From the NCBI GenBank assembly GCA_022457155.1, contig JAJGOT010000171.1, positions 534,501 to 598,500 of the forward strand: a stretch of DNA of 64,000 bases. The letters run 5' to 3'. The position numbers and the translations under genes are program-made. This DNA comes from Cladopsammia gracilis. Lineage: Eukaryota; Cnidaria; Anthozoa; Scleractinia; Dendrophylliidae. Positions 30,628-40,913 of this stretch are shown here, piece by piece. The notes below the pieces were generated by a model that ran no database searches, was not told where the DNA came from, and saw only the letters and a program-made list of their open reading frames with translations. Each line of letters opens with the position of its first letter. Within the stretch, counting starts at the first letter, position 1.

Positions 30628-31611
30628 TATTGCCTTTGTAGATCTGTTGTGTGAAATCCAGAACAAGTAAACCAGCTTTGTAGATTTGGAACATAAAGAA
30701 CCCTCAAAAATAGCCAGAATTACTATAAAACTAAGAATTTCAACTTCAGTTGCATCTGATTTTGTAGTTTACACAGTACAAAGTGCACTTATTAATTGAT
30801 TAATAACTCAGTGCTTAATTGCTCTTTTAAAAATTAATACTTTAGTGATGTTAATTAGTTATGAATGTGAACATAAAATACCAGCAATCAAAGTGAATAA
30901 TAGCAGATAAGGCAAATGAGTGTAGCTGATGATGCTCATAGTGATTCTGACAACTTAAACAGTTGCCAAGTAACCTAAACAAGATTCAAACCCATGACCA
31001 AGAAAAAAACTGAGAGGATCAACAATTTCTTTCATTAAATAATGAAATAGTGAATTTGGTGGTTTAAAGAAAGGATTTTTAAATATATTTCCTGTGTGAT
31101 TTTTTGATGTGAACAATACATCTTTTTTTCACAAATGACAGCTGTTTAATGTTATTCTTTTATATATTCATGCTAATCATAAGCATGTGAAAAATTCACA
31201 GGAATTTTTACTGTCAAATGAGGCCAATAGGCTAATCAACATACAATCAAATTAAAAGAATCGATCAGTTGCCATTTATGAAGAAGGTCTTGGTTAGGCC
31301 CTCAAAAAGCCAGTTTCAAGGATCGCAGAAGAAGAATTAAGGATCACAAAAGAAAAGTTACAAAAAATACCCTTCGTAAAACAACATAGACTATATAATA
31401 TAAATATCAAGTAACTAATAATTATGAGTAATTCAATTTAATTGACTTTAATATTTATTCAATTTTTTAAAATCTTTGGAACTTAATATTTATCCCCTAG
31501 AATGTTAGGTCTGCCTTTTATTGAGAAATAAAACAAATGTCAATTGGATTATAAAATTATCATCCAGACTTAGTCCTTTTTTGTGAGGGAACAGTGTGAA
31601 AAGCTCAATAT
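30628..31611. other. Intergenic, nothing recognised
   Basis: AT-rich, with an isolated B-box-like GGGTTTGAATCTTG on the minus strand near 30985 that may be a SINE remnant. No gene. Confidence 0.3.
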
Positions 31612-31634
31612 CCCCCCCCCCCCCCCCACACATA

Positions 31635-31694
<60 letters not shown>
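31612..31694. repeat. Poly-C plus (CA)n microsatellite
   Basis: Sixteen C followed by about 34 CA units with one interruption (TACGTA). Confidence 0.95.
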
Positions 31695-31697
<3 letters not shown>

Positions 31698-31717
31698 ACC
31701 ATACTTTTATAAATGTG

Positions 31718-31884
31718 AATAGACCAATTCCGATATATTAAAATTCATACTTGGCTCCAAGGCTTAGGGGAATAAAACAAAAGAAATCACATAAAGGTTC
31801 AGGGATGAATACTTTATTTCTTTGTTTTATTCCCCTAAGCCTCGGAGCCAAGTATGAATTTTAATATATCGGAATTGGTCTATT
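31718..31884. mobile_element. Foldback element, 68-bp arms
   Basis: AATAGACCAATTCCGATATATT and its exact inverse AATATATCGGAATTGGTCTATT mark the ends. The arms include GGCTTAGGGGAATAAAAC and a ~30-bp loop. Arms are nearly identical, suggesting recent origin. Confidence 0.85.
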
Positions 31885-31910
31885 GGGTTGATTTCATGGT
31901 TCAATACCTG

Positions 31911-32012
31911 ACTCGTCCCCAGTCGTCTCATTATTAGTATTTGGCGTGGAAGACTATAACAGGCTCTTAAACGAAGGGGATGACGTGAATTGAGAGACGA
32001 CTGGGGACGAGT
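31911..32012. repeat. Foldback, CTCGTCCCCAG family, copy 1
   Basis: ACTCGTCCCCAGTCGTCTC and GAGACGACTGGGGACGAGT stand 60 bp apart. The CTCGTCCCCAG end recurs at 34857-34940. Confidence 0.75.
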
Positions 32013-34230
32013 TAGCTTGCGATTTGCGTCATCCCTCTTTAAAATGTTGTGTAAATCTCTCGTGGGATAGGTTATATATTGAGGCTGTTGTTGATTTTTA
32101 CTTATTTGTATCCAGTTGGACGGACCCAAGTGTTCGTATATTTCTGTGACTTCATGACAGTGTATGCCTCTAATATAGTTAATATGAATTTTGGTCTCTT
32201 CTAAGTGAAATGTCCTTACAGAATTAATTTATTGACTTTTTTTCGTTATTCTTGATCCCCGATCCTTGATCACGGACTGATTGTTTGCATCTAATCATTT
32301 TCGTCCCCAGAGCCGATTGGAGCCATTTTCGCACTGTTTCACAGCATCGCTAGCGGAGCTCTCTGCGGAGCCCCATCATTTTTCATGGCTAGCGGAATGT
32401 TTCGGGGGCGCGTCGTGTGCCTACCGTATGCGTTGGCACGTCACCTGGGAAAACACTTTGATGTGTTTACTAAGCGAAGAAAACCGTTTAAATTAAAGTC
32501 GTTATTTTCCTGCAGTTTTTCGCGGTTTGCTACTCAAGACAGGGATACTAATTAAGGGATACTCATAAGCCGCTTTATTGGAAAAAGAAAAGCTTTCAGG
32601 GATAAAATCTTGCTTCGAGGAAGTGTTTGTCACTTCGGGTTTCAGAACTGAAGAAACGTAGATTTAAAGAATTTCCAAGCAGTGGACGGATTTAAAGGAA
32701 AAAAAAAATACATTTTTCGATGCGAATTTACGTTGATATCAATCTGTGATTGACTTTTTCTTTGTGTTCTCGCTATTTTTGGAGAATTGTTTATAAAACG
32801 TGCTCAAATTTAGTCGTTTTGATTTCTTTCATGGAAGACGGCTCGGCAATGGTTCGCGTCAGTTTGCTTTTAAACATAAACTTATGGAGATTTGAATAAA
32901 ATTTTTCGAAAGAAGATTGTGTTGTCCATTGTTATCTGTTTGTTCATTCATTACATAGGTTGAAAAGCGATTTTATGTAAACAAAACAAGACTTAGATTT
33001 TGTAATTCTAACTTCACTCACGTGGCCTTATGCAAATATGTTTAATGTATTTTTTTGCAATTTTGATTTCCAAATCAGTTTCTCGGACAATTTTTGATAA
33101 GCAACAGATGTATTTTATTTGGAAATTAGTCTTACTAGTTATTTTAGACGGACAAGTTGTTTTTGTGAACTTTTGTGCGGTCTAAAAATGTACTGTGCAG
33201 ACGGTCGCATAATTCTGTTTTTGAGAATTGCTAAAATTGAAAAAATAGCCCGGTCTCTAATCTTAATTCTTGTGTTTCCGACCTTTCACCTCAGTTAAGT
33301 TTACCATGGGCTTTCTGTTCAGAGAGCGACGCTGTTAGGCTCCGTCTATCTATATATATTTTATAATACTCCCCTATACAAGCTATAGGATTATGTTTTC
33401 ATGTTCGTTTTTCCGTTTTGGCATGAAGTGGGAAAAAGTTTGGAAACGCGGGTATGAAGAAATAACATATTTTGATCTGCAAACGGCTATCGGTTTCAAG
33501 ACTGTGAAGCTGACGACGCTTCAAGTACCTTGGAAAAATGTTAGTTGGAATAAGTCCGGTGGGCCCTTGGTCGGGTCGGGTCGGGTCGGGTCGCCCGTTG
33601 TGTTCTGGTTATTATTCTGACTGTAAAAAGAACATTGCTGGAGAAAGTTCGGTCTGTTCTATTCGTCTCGGTGATTTTATGTGTCCGTTATAGCGGTTTG
33701 TGCATTGGGTTGTACCCAGCCCACTTATGGGTTTCTGGTTGTACGTAACAGAAGATTGTACATGTACGTAGACTTTCTCAGAAGGCCCATTTAATTACAC
33801 TACAGAAAAATTTTGGCACGGTTCGGATACAAATGGTACGGGTACCAAAAAATGTAGCATGGACACATCATTTACACGTCTCTTTTTCTACCGTGCCAAC
33901 CACAGTAAAAATCATGTTTTGCTAGGATGCTCGGCTCAAGTTTTTTGTCAGCATACTAGACGTTTTTCCGACTGAAAAGCCTTATGGATCTGCTCTCGCA
34001 GACCATCTCATGTCATTGTCTCCGTTATAACAAAGCAGATGCCACACTCACGCGCACAGAATTTGCGAGAATCTAGCGTAATCAGGTCAAGGATTAGATG
34101 AGCTTTTCAATTTTCCATTGAATTATTTCTTTATGAAAGAATTCATTTATATAGCTAATTGGTCTTTGTACTTGAGAACTTTTCAAGAATAAAAATATTG
34201 TTTGACTTGCAAGAGAAGGAGGTGAAATGA
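32013..34230. other. Intergenic, no gene supported
   Basis: Less AT-rich than its surroundings near 32300-32450 and with five GGGTC units near 33571-33595. The open frames at 32281 and 33393 lack recognisable motifs. Could hold an untranslated first exon, but I see no proof. Confidence 0.3.
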
Positions 34231-34526
34231 TATACACCAAATTGAAGAAACGTTGTCAGGTGAAAAGCATAAACCATGAACGATGAGACCGAATGGGATT
34301 ATGGGTAGGCAGCATTGGCAAGCTGAGTAATGTTCCATTTCTCGATAATCAAGATATTTTCTTTGCTTGAGACATTGTAGAGCATGATTCATACATCTTG
34401 TGTTGATATAAGGTGTATTCTGTTAGAGACGAAGGTTAATTTGCCCAATTTCCCAGTAAACCTTTGGGTCGCATTGTTCATGGTTTATGCTTTTCACCTG
34501 ACAACGTTTCTTCAATTTGGTGTATA
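34231..34526. mobile_element. MITE, TATACACCAAATTGAAG family, copy 1
   Basis: TATACACCAAATTGAAGAAACG and the inverse CGTTTCTTCAATTTGGTGTATA mark the ends. The arms continue with GTGAAAAGCATAAACCATGAACGATG. A second copy is at 52019-52312. Confidence 0.8.
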
Positions 34527-34856
34527 TGAAACAAATCATATATGAACTGCGGAAATGAAATCAAATGAGAGAAGGAGGCTTTATAATTTTTTACTTACAC
34601 TAACAGATAAGGAAAAAGCTTCGAAAGGAAGGTTTGGCAGTACCTCTGGCGGAGACAGTTCTACAATAGTACGATGATGCAGATTAAGACCCCGTCCACA
34701 CGTATCCGGAAAAAATATTCGCGTCCACACCTAGCGTATTCGAATCGTATTTGCCCGTCCACACGCATCCGGATTCGCTCTAGTACCCAGGGCTCCTCTT
34801 TAAATGTTGTCAACGGAGCATGCGGAAAGGCCAACATTTTGTGCGCCGCGTACATT

Positions 34857-34940
34857 CTCGTCCCCAGAGCCTTCGTTTCGTTTGGTCAGCGGAAAAAACG
34901 AAGACGTAATTTAAAAAAACCGTGGAGCTCTGGGGACGAG
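34857..34940. repeat. Foldback, CTCGTCCCCAG family, copy 2
   Basis: CTCGTCCCCAGAGCC and GAGCTCTGGGGACGAG face each other 50 bp apart with TTCGTTTCG / CGAAGACG inside. It lies inside the left part of the split TIR element. Confidence 0.75.
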
Positions 34941-35406
34941 TTTGGCGGCAAGTTCGATTGCTTTCGCCAAGTTCAACTGTAAACACGTTATTTTGCCTTC
35001 ACTACACAACCGAACACACTCAAACGTTGAGGCATGGGCGCGTTGGTCAGCCAGGCCCACGATACATTTTATTATTGACAAAGGACTATCGTATTACAAT
35101 ATTACTATAATATACTATACTATAATATTACAATAACTCTAGGTTGGCCGGCCAGGCCCACGATACATTTTGTTATTGACGAAGAACTATAATATAACGA
35201 TAACTCTAACCGCACCAGAGCCGGACACGTAAACCCCAAAAAACCAACTGTTGGAAAAAATAGGGACCGTGTACCCCCGACCTATGCAGTGGTGCTACCT
35301 TTGGGGTTTTAAGGTGTTTTTAACTAAGAAACAAACGACTAAAATGCGGCTTAAACTGCCGATAACAAATCTTAAGGTATTACAATAAACAACTAAGACG
35401 AAAGTT

Positions 35407-35587
35407 AACTTGTTTGAACAGTACTAGAGGCGGCGAGGCTGACCGTAGAATGACACAAATCTATCAACGAACACTTTTCAAACTCACGAACCGTGAGCCC
35501 CTGCGCACTACACTAGAACCCAGTTCTCTGCTCCGTGTCGGCAAAATATTAATTTATGTTAATACCGATTATCACAAATTACATATT
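35407..35587 (-). repeat. Repeat A2 of the split-direct-repeat retrotransposon
   Basis: 181 bp starting AACTTGTTTGAACAGTACTA on the plus strand. Identical to 39751-39931 except for one G/A difference. The open frame across it is not a gene. Confidence 0.9.
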
Positions 35588-35939
35588 TTGCCTTCACTAC
35601 ACAACCGAACACACTCAAACGTTGAGGCATGGGCGCGTTGGTCAGCCAGGCCCATAGTAGACAGCAAAAGAAAGGGCTAGAGCTCAGAGCGACAAGGACT
35701 TGAAGACTTCAAGTCTACTTGGTAGTGAATCCTTAACATAAATGTTTTAGCTGCTCGCCTCGACCAGCTAACCTGCTAACTGCGGGCAGTGGATATTCTC
35801 AGCTATCCGGGCCTTCTGCGTTTAAGTTATGAACAAAGCTAAACTGGACATCCCTGCTACGAATAAGACATAACTCAGAGCTTCTAAGAAAACCTGAAAA
35901 AGTGAGAATAAACATAACTAGACTTTTTAATTGCAGAAG

Positions 35940-36403
35940 ATTGTCCCAATCAGTTTTCTTTCAGCAAGTTGCTTGAGACGAGTAACTTCGAGGGGCTCGT
36001 TCCTCCTGGTGGTAGGTTGGCTGGCAAGGCGAAGAGCGCTTTCTTTTGCAGCAATGACAGTCGGGTGTACTGAAGGGGAATCAACTCTGGCCAGCTAATG
36101 CGTCCACTTAAAAGCGTATAGTAGAAAGCACAATTGATGCAGACACTGACTTTGTGGACTCGAGCAGATGTTGCAGATGCAGGGCACGATCCAAAGGTCT
36201 GACCGGAAAATCAGGAATACGCAACACGTCTTTAGCAAAGTCTCGCCATCTATCAACGGTAGTTTTGCGATGACCCAGTGGTTTTGGAAGCAAGCACGGT
36301 GAATTTCAGATTCTGTTTTAGCTGGATAACTTGGTACGTTGTCCGGGCTTCCTGCAGACCAAAATGCGGACGAGGAGATATCTAAGAACATTATGAAACA
36401 CAT
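35940..36403 (-). pseudogene. Tyrosine recombinase N-terminal part of the retrotransposon, broken
   Basis: The minus strand reads a SAM-like N-terminal domain, TVDRWRDFAKDVLRIPDFPV then ALHLQHLLESTKSV, and after frame changes VIAAKESALRLASQP and NEPLEVTRLKQLAE. These match the start of the phage-integrase-like recombinase found in DIRS/Ngaro elements. The catalytic R-H-R-Y part is not evident before the B1 repeat, so the protein is truncated. Confidence 0.65.
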
Positions 36404-36573
36404 ATAATGTAAGAGACGAACTCATAAAGAAAAATGTACGGACGAACGGGAAATAAAAAAAAAATGAATTTAAATTGCGCTCGCAACCCTGCTGTCAAAA
36501 ACAGAAAACTATCCTAACTGATTCGACAAGCATAATACCAAACTTAAACCCCGTTTAGCTCCTCTTAGAAAAT

Positions 36574-36976
36574 AGGGATGATCCCCTATAGGGCATATCA
36601 TCATGCCCCTCTTGGACGTAACATTAAGCCTGTCTAAGCCACTCTCGGGCATAACATTGAGCCCCTCTTGGGCGTAACATTAAAACCCATCTAGGGCGTA
36701 ACATTGAACCCCTCTTGGGCATAACATTGAAAACCATTTAGGGCATTTCATAACGCTGAGCCCATCTAGGGCATCTGGTAAGCCCCTCCAGGGCATAACG
36801 CTGAGCCCATCTTGGGCATTCGGTAAACCCCTCCAGGGTATAACGCTGAGCCCATCTAGGGCATTCGGTAAGCCCCTCCAGGGCATAACGCTGAGCCCAT
36901 CTTGGGCATTCGGTAAACCCCTCCAGGGCATAACGCTAAGCCCATCTAGGGCATTCATTAAGCCCATCTAAGGCAT
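36574..36976. repeat. 45-bp minisatellite inside the retrotransposon
   Basis: Repeats of CCCATCTAGGGCATTCGGTAAGCCCCTCCAGGGCATAACGCTGA, about eight units, decaying toward the left. The 45-bp period keeps frame, so the minus strand encodes a repeating DGLSVMPWRGLPNAQ peptide. Confidence 0.9.
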
Positions 36977-37264
36977 AACACCTCTAACAGGCAATTCAAT
37001 CTAGGAAAAAAAAAATACCCTAGAAACTCGACTCTGGTTGAAATACGTTCAGTAGGAAATCTCAGCAAAATAGTCAAATCTCTGTGCATTCACTTGGGAC
37101 ACGAAAGCTCTCACTAGATAACTCGTAGCCCGACCTAGGAGCGATACTAAAGTCAATACGAATTGCTAATGAAGGGACCGTCACGGGATTACAACCGAAA
37201 ATAGAGTTTCTGGCTTGACATCTATAAGTAAATTAGGCAAATTAAATTAGATAGAATGCCCCAA

Positions 37265-38520
37265 TCATGAATAAAGGTGCTCCAGTGGAAAACCATCTAA
37301 ACGCAGAATGGGCCAGAAATGGGCAGACTTCCAAAATGGTACACTGAGAGCTCCCTTAGCACTGCAAGATCTCGTATGGCTGAAGACTATGCACGTTAAG
37401 TAAACCCGAGGACGCAGCCGGCTGTCGTGATGGGACCAATTTTGGGCAAAGGCGTATGCACCGCTGGAACCGGGTTGGTAGAATCTGGAATTGAAAACAT
37501 TTAACGTTAGCGTTGAATGAACATGCGAACCTATCACAGGTATGAGGACCCGCTAAACCGTCGAGAGCATAGAAAACCGTGCCATCAATGGTGTAATCGA
37601 CATAATCAATGAACTTGAATATAACACCTGCAATAGTATTTAGATCCCTTAATAGTATCCACTGCATGTCGATGTCAACGTCGTTGAACAGACAGCTCTG
37701 AAAGATGCCTACTGCAGGCTGTTGTAAAGCCGGACCTTTAGATTATCAGTAGACCAGGTAACTGGCTTACTGGCCTCCTAGAAAGCTTTCAATGACAGGA
37801 AAAACGGCAAGCAACTCTCTGAACGTGGAACCTTGCGCTTTCTCGAAATCGGAACGGGTATTGATGAAAAATTTTGCCGTCGAAACTATAAAACTTCCAC
37901 AAGATGAGGCCACTGCATCGGAATATATCACTCATAAGAGGACTTATGACGGGCTGGCCAAATAGGTATGCCGTTAAGGCTCGCTACGTTGGTTTTCCCG
38001 AAGATCAATTCAGCATTCAGCATTCTCGGGAGGAAAGTGATGTCGACGCAGTGTTGATCATAGCAAATAGATTTCTAGTCATAAGCTGGGAGACGTTGCC
38101 CACGCAGTAACCGAGTGAAATAATTTTCCCCGCTAACCCTCGCAATCCTACGAACTGGGACGCGAAAAGAAGCGACCAATATGGAACACATCTATCTGTC
38201 TGTCTATATGTAGCGTAAATTTCCGACATGGCCGTACGTGTTGATGACAGTTCCGAGCCGAGAAATTACCTGAGTTGGGCCCCAAGACATTTGGCTTCAT
38301 TAGGAAGAAAACCAGAGATAAGCAAATCGGCATGAACCTGAAGGCTCGCAATCTTTGCGTTGTTGTAACCGACAGCAGCGACGAGACCGTCGTCTAAGAA
38401 GGCAACAATTTACCCGGCTTCAGATCTCCATTTCTCAATTAACGGCTTAAACAATTCCGTAAACAGGTAAGGCGCTAAACTAAAACCGAAAGGTAAAACT
38501 GAAAACTTATAAAATATCTA
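37265..38520 (-). pseudogene. Reverse transcriptase / RNase H region of the retrotransposon, broken
   Basis: On the minus strand the RT palm reads VLPFGFSLAPYLF and, after an in-frame stop near 38415, the catalytic box FLDDG (near 38395). Thumb and connection follow (LISGFLPNEAKCLGAQL; FVGLRGLAGKIISLGYCVG). The RNase H-side tail carries FNSRFYQPGSSGAYAFAQ and VPFWKSAHFWPIL, a C-terminus typical of DIRS-order elements. Several stops and frame changes. Confidence 0.75.
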
Positions 38521-39152
38521 GCGTGACCGGCGGAAAATGTCCAAGAAAAAGAAAGAAACTTTCGATGAACGAAGATCTTCAACATGATGATGACCACAAG
38601 ATCAAAAGAGAACGTATAGTCTCCCGGATTCTAAATCTCTTAGGCAACAGTCAAGTCTTCGCATCTAAAATTTTCTCTTGTCGTGACGCACATCTAAAAT
38701 AAAACGCGTTAAACAGATTTTTGCGTTAACACAAACAAAGAGTCCATAGTGAAAGGTGGCTCGTAAACTTCAGTAATACAATGTGGACTAATGAGCTCGT
38801 TTATGACATTCTCAATGAAACTAGAATCCTTCAAAGCTAACGCGTTATTACTGGCCGTAAAAGACGTGGGAATTTTGAGCAACGGCAATTTGCATGCAAA
38901 TGGAATAACATCGATAATAAACTTCGGCGTGTTAATGCTCTTCCAGAACTCAATTACTCAATATAATCTCCCTCAGACCGATACGAATTCCTGGTCAGAT
39001 TTAAATTCGCATTGTACTTCGGGGTCCAAAAAAACAAAATATAGAGATGATGGGCAAGAGTCCTTCTGATAGTAATCTTCGTCCAACTCCATGTCTGAAC
39101 AGCGTCAGAGGTTTTCCGCACGCAAAGCAAACACCAGTAGCAGATCTTTGCA

Positions 39153-39713
39153 CTAAATGTTGTTGATTAAGGCGAGAGAAGAAATTAGATGATTGTTGTC
39201 TTGCGATCTGTGGAGATTTAGCCTGAATGGACGTCGGCAAGGTTTTCGTTGGGGGGAAGAACGCGCGGGTGAAACGCTTACGGCTCTGTAAATTTTCTTT
39301 TCGTCTTCTTCGTCGTCGGCCAAATCATGATGTTTGTATTCATTGACAGTTTTCCAACCAAACGGTGACTTATCTGCAAGCAGGATGAATTTTTCACGCT
39401 CTTGCACGAGAGCCAAACCTTTGTCTAAGTCATCCTTTAATTTCTGCATATCTATGCGTTCCAGAGCGGCCTTTGCGTCCTTCATGGTTTCTTTAATCGC
39501 TTTATTGACGTTGTACTGGTCCTCGCTGCTCTTCTTGTTGAATTGCGGAGTGAAACCGCGCTTGATTCTTTTGATTTCTGTCATCTGCTGGGCAGCCATA
39601 TCCTCATTTGAACGCTTGAGAGCTAAACTGGAATCTTTAACCAGAGTCTCAAACTGACCAAGAGGGTCCTGGTTGTTCTGTGTTATTAGTCGAACCGCTG
39701 TAGCCTCATTCAT
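39153..39713 (-). CDS. Gag-like protein of the tyrosine-recombinase retrotransposon
   Basis: ATG at 39713 (MNEATAVRLITQNNQDP), 186 codons. It is rich in Lys, Glu and Asp with helical, coiled-coil-like character (IKETMKDAKAALERIDMQKL). It contains the DKSPFGWKTVNEYKHHDLAD segment and EDEKKIYRA near residue 136, which I recall from Gag-like proteins of cnidarian DIRS-order elements. After residue ~150 it becomes Arg/Pro-rich and the frame may have shifted. It is probably an RNA-binding structural protein, inferred from position before RT. Confidence 0.65.
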   Translation of the reverse strand: MNEATAVRLITQNNQDPLGQFETLVKDSSLALKRSNEDMAAQQMTEIKRIKRGFTPQFNKKSSEDQYNVNKAIKETMKDAKAALERIDMQKLKDDLDKGLALVQEREKFILLADKSPFGWKTVNEYKHHDLADDEEDEKKIYRAVSVSPARSSPQRKPCRRPFRLNLHRSQDNNHLISSLALINNI

Positions 39714-39750
39714 ATTGCCAGGGAGGAAAGCAAAAATTGGGGTAACATTG

Positions 39751-39931
39751 AACTTGTTTGAACAGTACTAGAGGCGGCGAGGCTGACCGTAGAATGACAC
39801 AAATCTATCAACGAACACTTTTCAAACTCACGAACCGTGAGCCCCTGCACACTACACTAGAACCCAGTTCTCTGCTCCGTGTCGGCAAAATATTAATTTA
39901 TGTTAATACCGATTATCACAAATTACATATT
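39751..39931 (-). repeat. Repeat A1 of the split-direct-repeat retrotransposon
   Basis: 181 bp, one difference from 35407-35587. On the minus strand it is the 5' end of the element, just upstream of the Gag-like start codon. Confidence 0.9.
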
Positions 39932-40093
39932 CGCGCAGTTAAAGACTGGATCTGATACTGTTACGTCGACGTATTCAAAAATATCCGGATTCACGATGCC
40001 GTACTCGTAGTGTATTCAAACAATTCCTCTCTGGAGAATGAATTCAAAAAGTTGCGGATTCGTAAGCCGAATTCGTCGGATACGTGTGGACGG

Positions 40094-40913
40094 AAGGCGG
40101 CGGTGTCATCTGCAAATTGAGAGATCTTAGCTTCATAGTTACTAGAGGGAGATTAATACCATGGAATTCTCTGTCCTGTCTCAATTTAGACGGCCACAAT
40201 TTCTGCTGCTAGCTCAGATAACAGAGGACTCAGAGGACAACCTCGGCGAACCCCCCTTGAGATTTTGAAATAATTGCCGGGGTCATTAAACCTGTATTCA
40301 TAACGCCGCCACTTTCGACGTTGCAATACAAAGTAGAAATCCATCCCCTAACTACTGGGCCAAAGTTAGAAAGATCTAACGTTTTATTCAGTTGACGAAA
40401 TCCCATTCCAAGGTATCGAAAGCCTTTTAAAATCCATAAAGAAAAGAATACTTGGCAATTTATGTTGACCCTCGGAGAGTTTAGACGTCAATAAGTCGCT
40501 AAAGAAATTTTCGATTTTTTTTGTTTATCATTTTCATATTAGTTATAAATTCCTCATCTTCAGTAACCAATTGGGAAATGTCAATGAAATGAAATGAAAT
40601 TAAATGAAGGAGAGGAATCCCGGAAAGGAGTCACTGAAAATAAAATACATGCATAATGTGATAAGAAGCATGCTTAAAAATAGTTTATTGTAGTTCAAGG
40701 CATTTTCATATAATAGCCACGGTTACACGTTTCAAGTCAGTTTTTAATACCAAGGTAAATCAAAATAACAATCGGCGGATAACAATAGCCGCGGGCACCC
40801 AATTAGCTTGTTGTGTGAAACAGCAAGACGTATACTTCATTTCCTCTTTTTCAATAAAAAACGTTTGATAAATATTATTCCGACCATGAATCCTGGTTGG
40901 CAAATCAGTAAAA
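40094..40913. other. 3' flank of the GPCR gene
   Basis: No gene. On the minus strand AATAAA at 40689-40684 lies ~225 bp after the GPCR stop and could be its polyadenylation signal. A run of GAAAT units lies near 40585-40605. Confidence 0.45.

Larger units (their letters stand above)
34989..39931 (-). mobile_element. Tyrosine-recombinase (DIRS-order) retrotransposon with split direct repeats
   Basis: Read on the minus strand the order is repeat A1 (39931-39751), Gag-like ORF, RT and RNase H region, tyrosine recombinase, repeat B1 (~35655-35585), repeat A2 (35587-35407), and B2 (35059-34989). The two 181-bp A repeats differ at one position and the two ~71-bp B repeats appear identical. A1-ORFs-B1-A2-B2 is the architecture described for Ngaro/PAT-type elements, unlike the inverted repeats of DIRS1. 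There is a ~350-bp stretch between A2 and B2 that I cannot assign. Coding parts carry stops, so this copy is not autonomous despite the near-identical repeats. Confidence 0.8.
34690..40093. mobile_element. TIR element (CCCCGTCCACACGTATCCG) split by a retrotransposon
   Basis: The left end CCCCGTCCACACGTATCCGG pairs with CGGATACGTGTGGACGG at the right end. Inner copies such as CCGTCCACACGCATCCGGATTCG occur near the left end. Without the tyrosine-recombinase retrotransposon at 34989-39931 it would be only ~460 bp, so it is a MITE used as a landing site. The ends resemble those of the Harbinger-type element at 43012-45496. I see no certain target duplication. Confidence 0.55.

Noticed and set aside
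30243..30670. Overlapping frames on both strands
   Set aside because: They are produced by the CGAGAC-rich MITE and lack any protein motif.
31505..31702. Frame encoding CVCVCV
   Set aside because: Translation of the CA microsatellite.
33571..33595. GGGTC repeat as a regulatory array
   Set aside because: Only five short units, better explained as a simple repeat.
35414..35680. Plus-strand frame that recurs at 39758-39955
   Set aside because: Both lie in the 181-bp direct repeats of the retrotransposon; the shared frame is a by-product of the repeat.
36680..36967. Repetitive 95-residue protein on the minus strand
   Set aside because: It is only the translation of the 45-bp minisatellite. 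No independent gene evidence.
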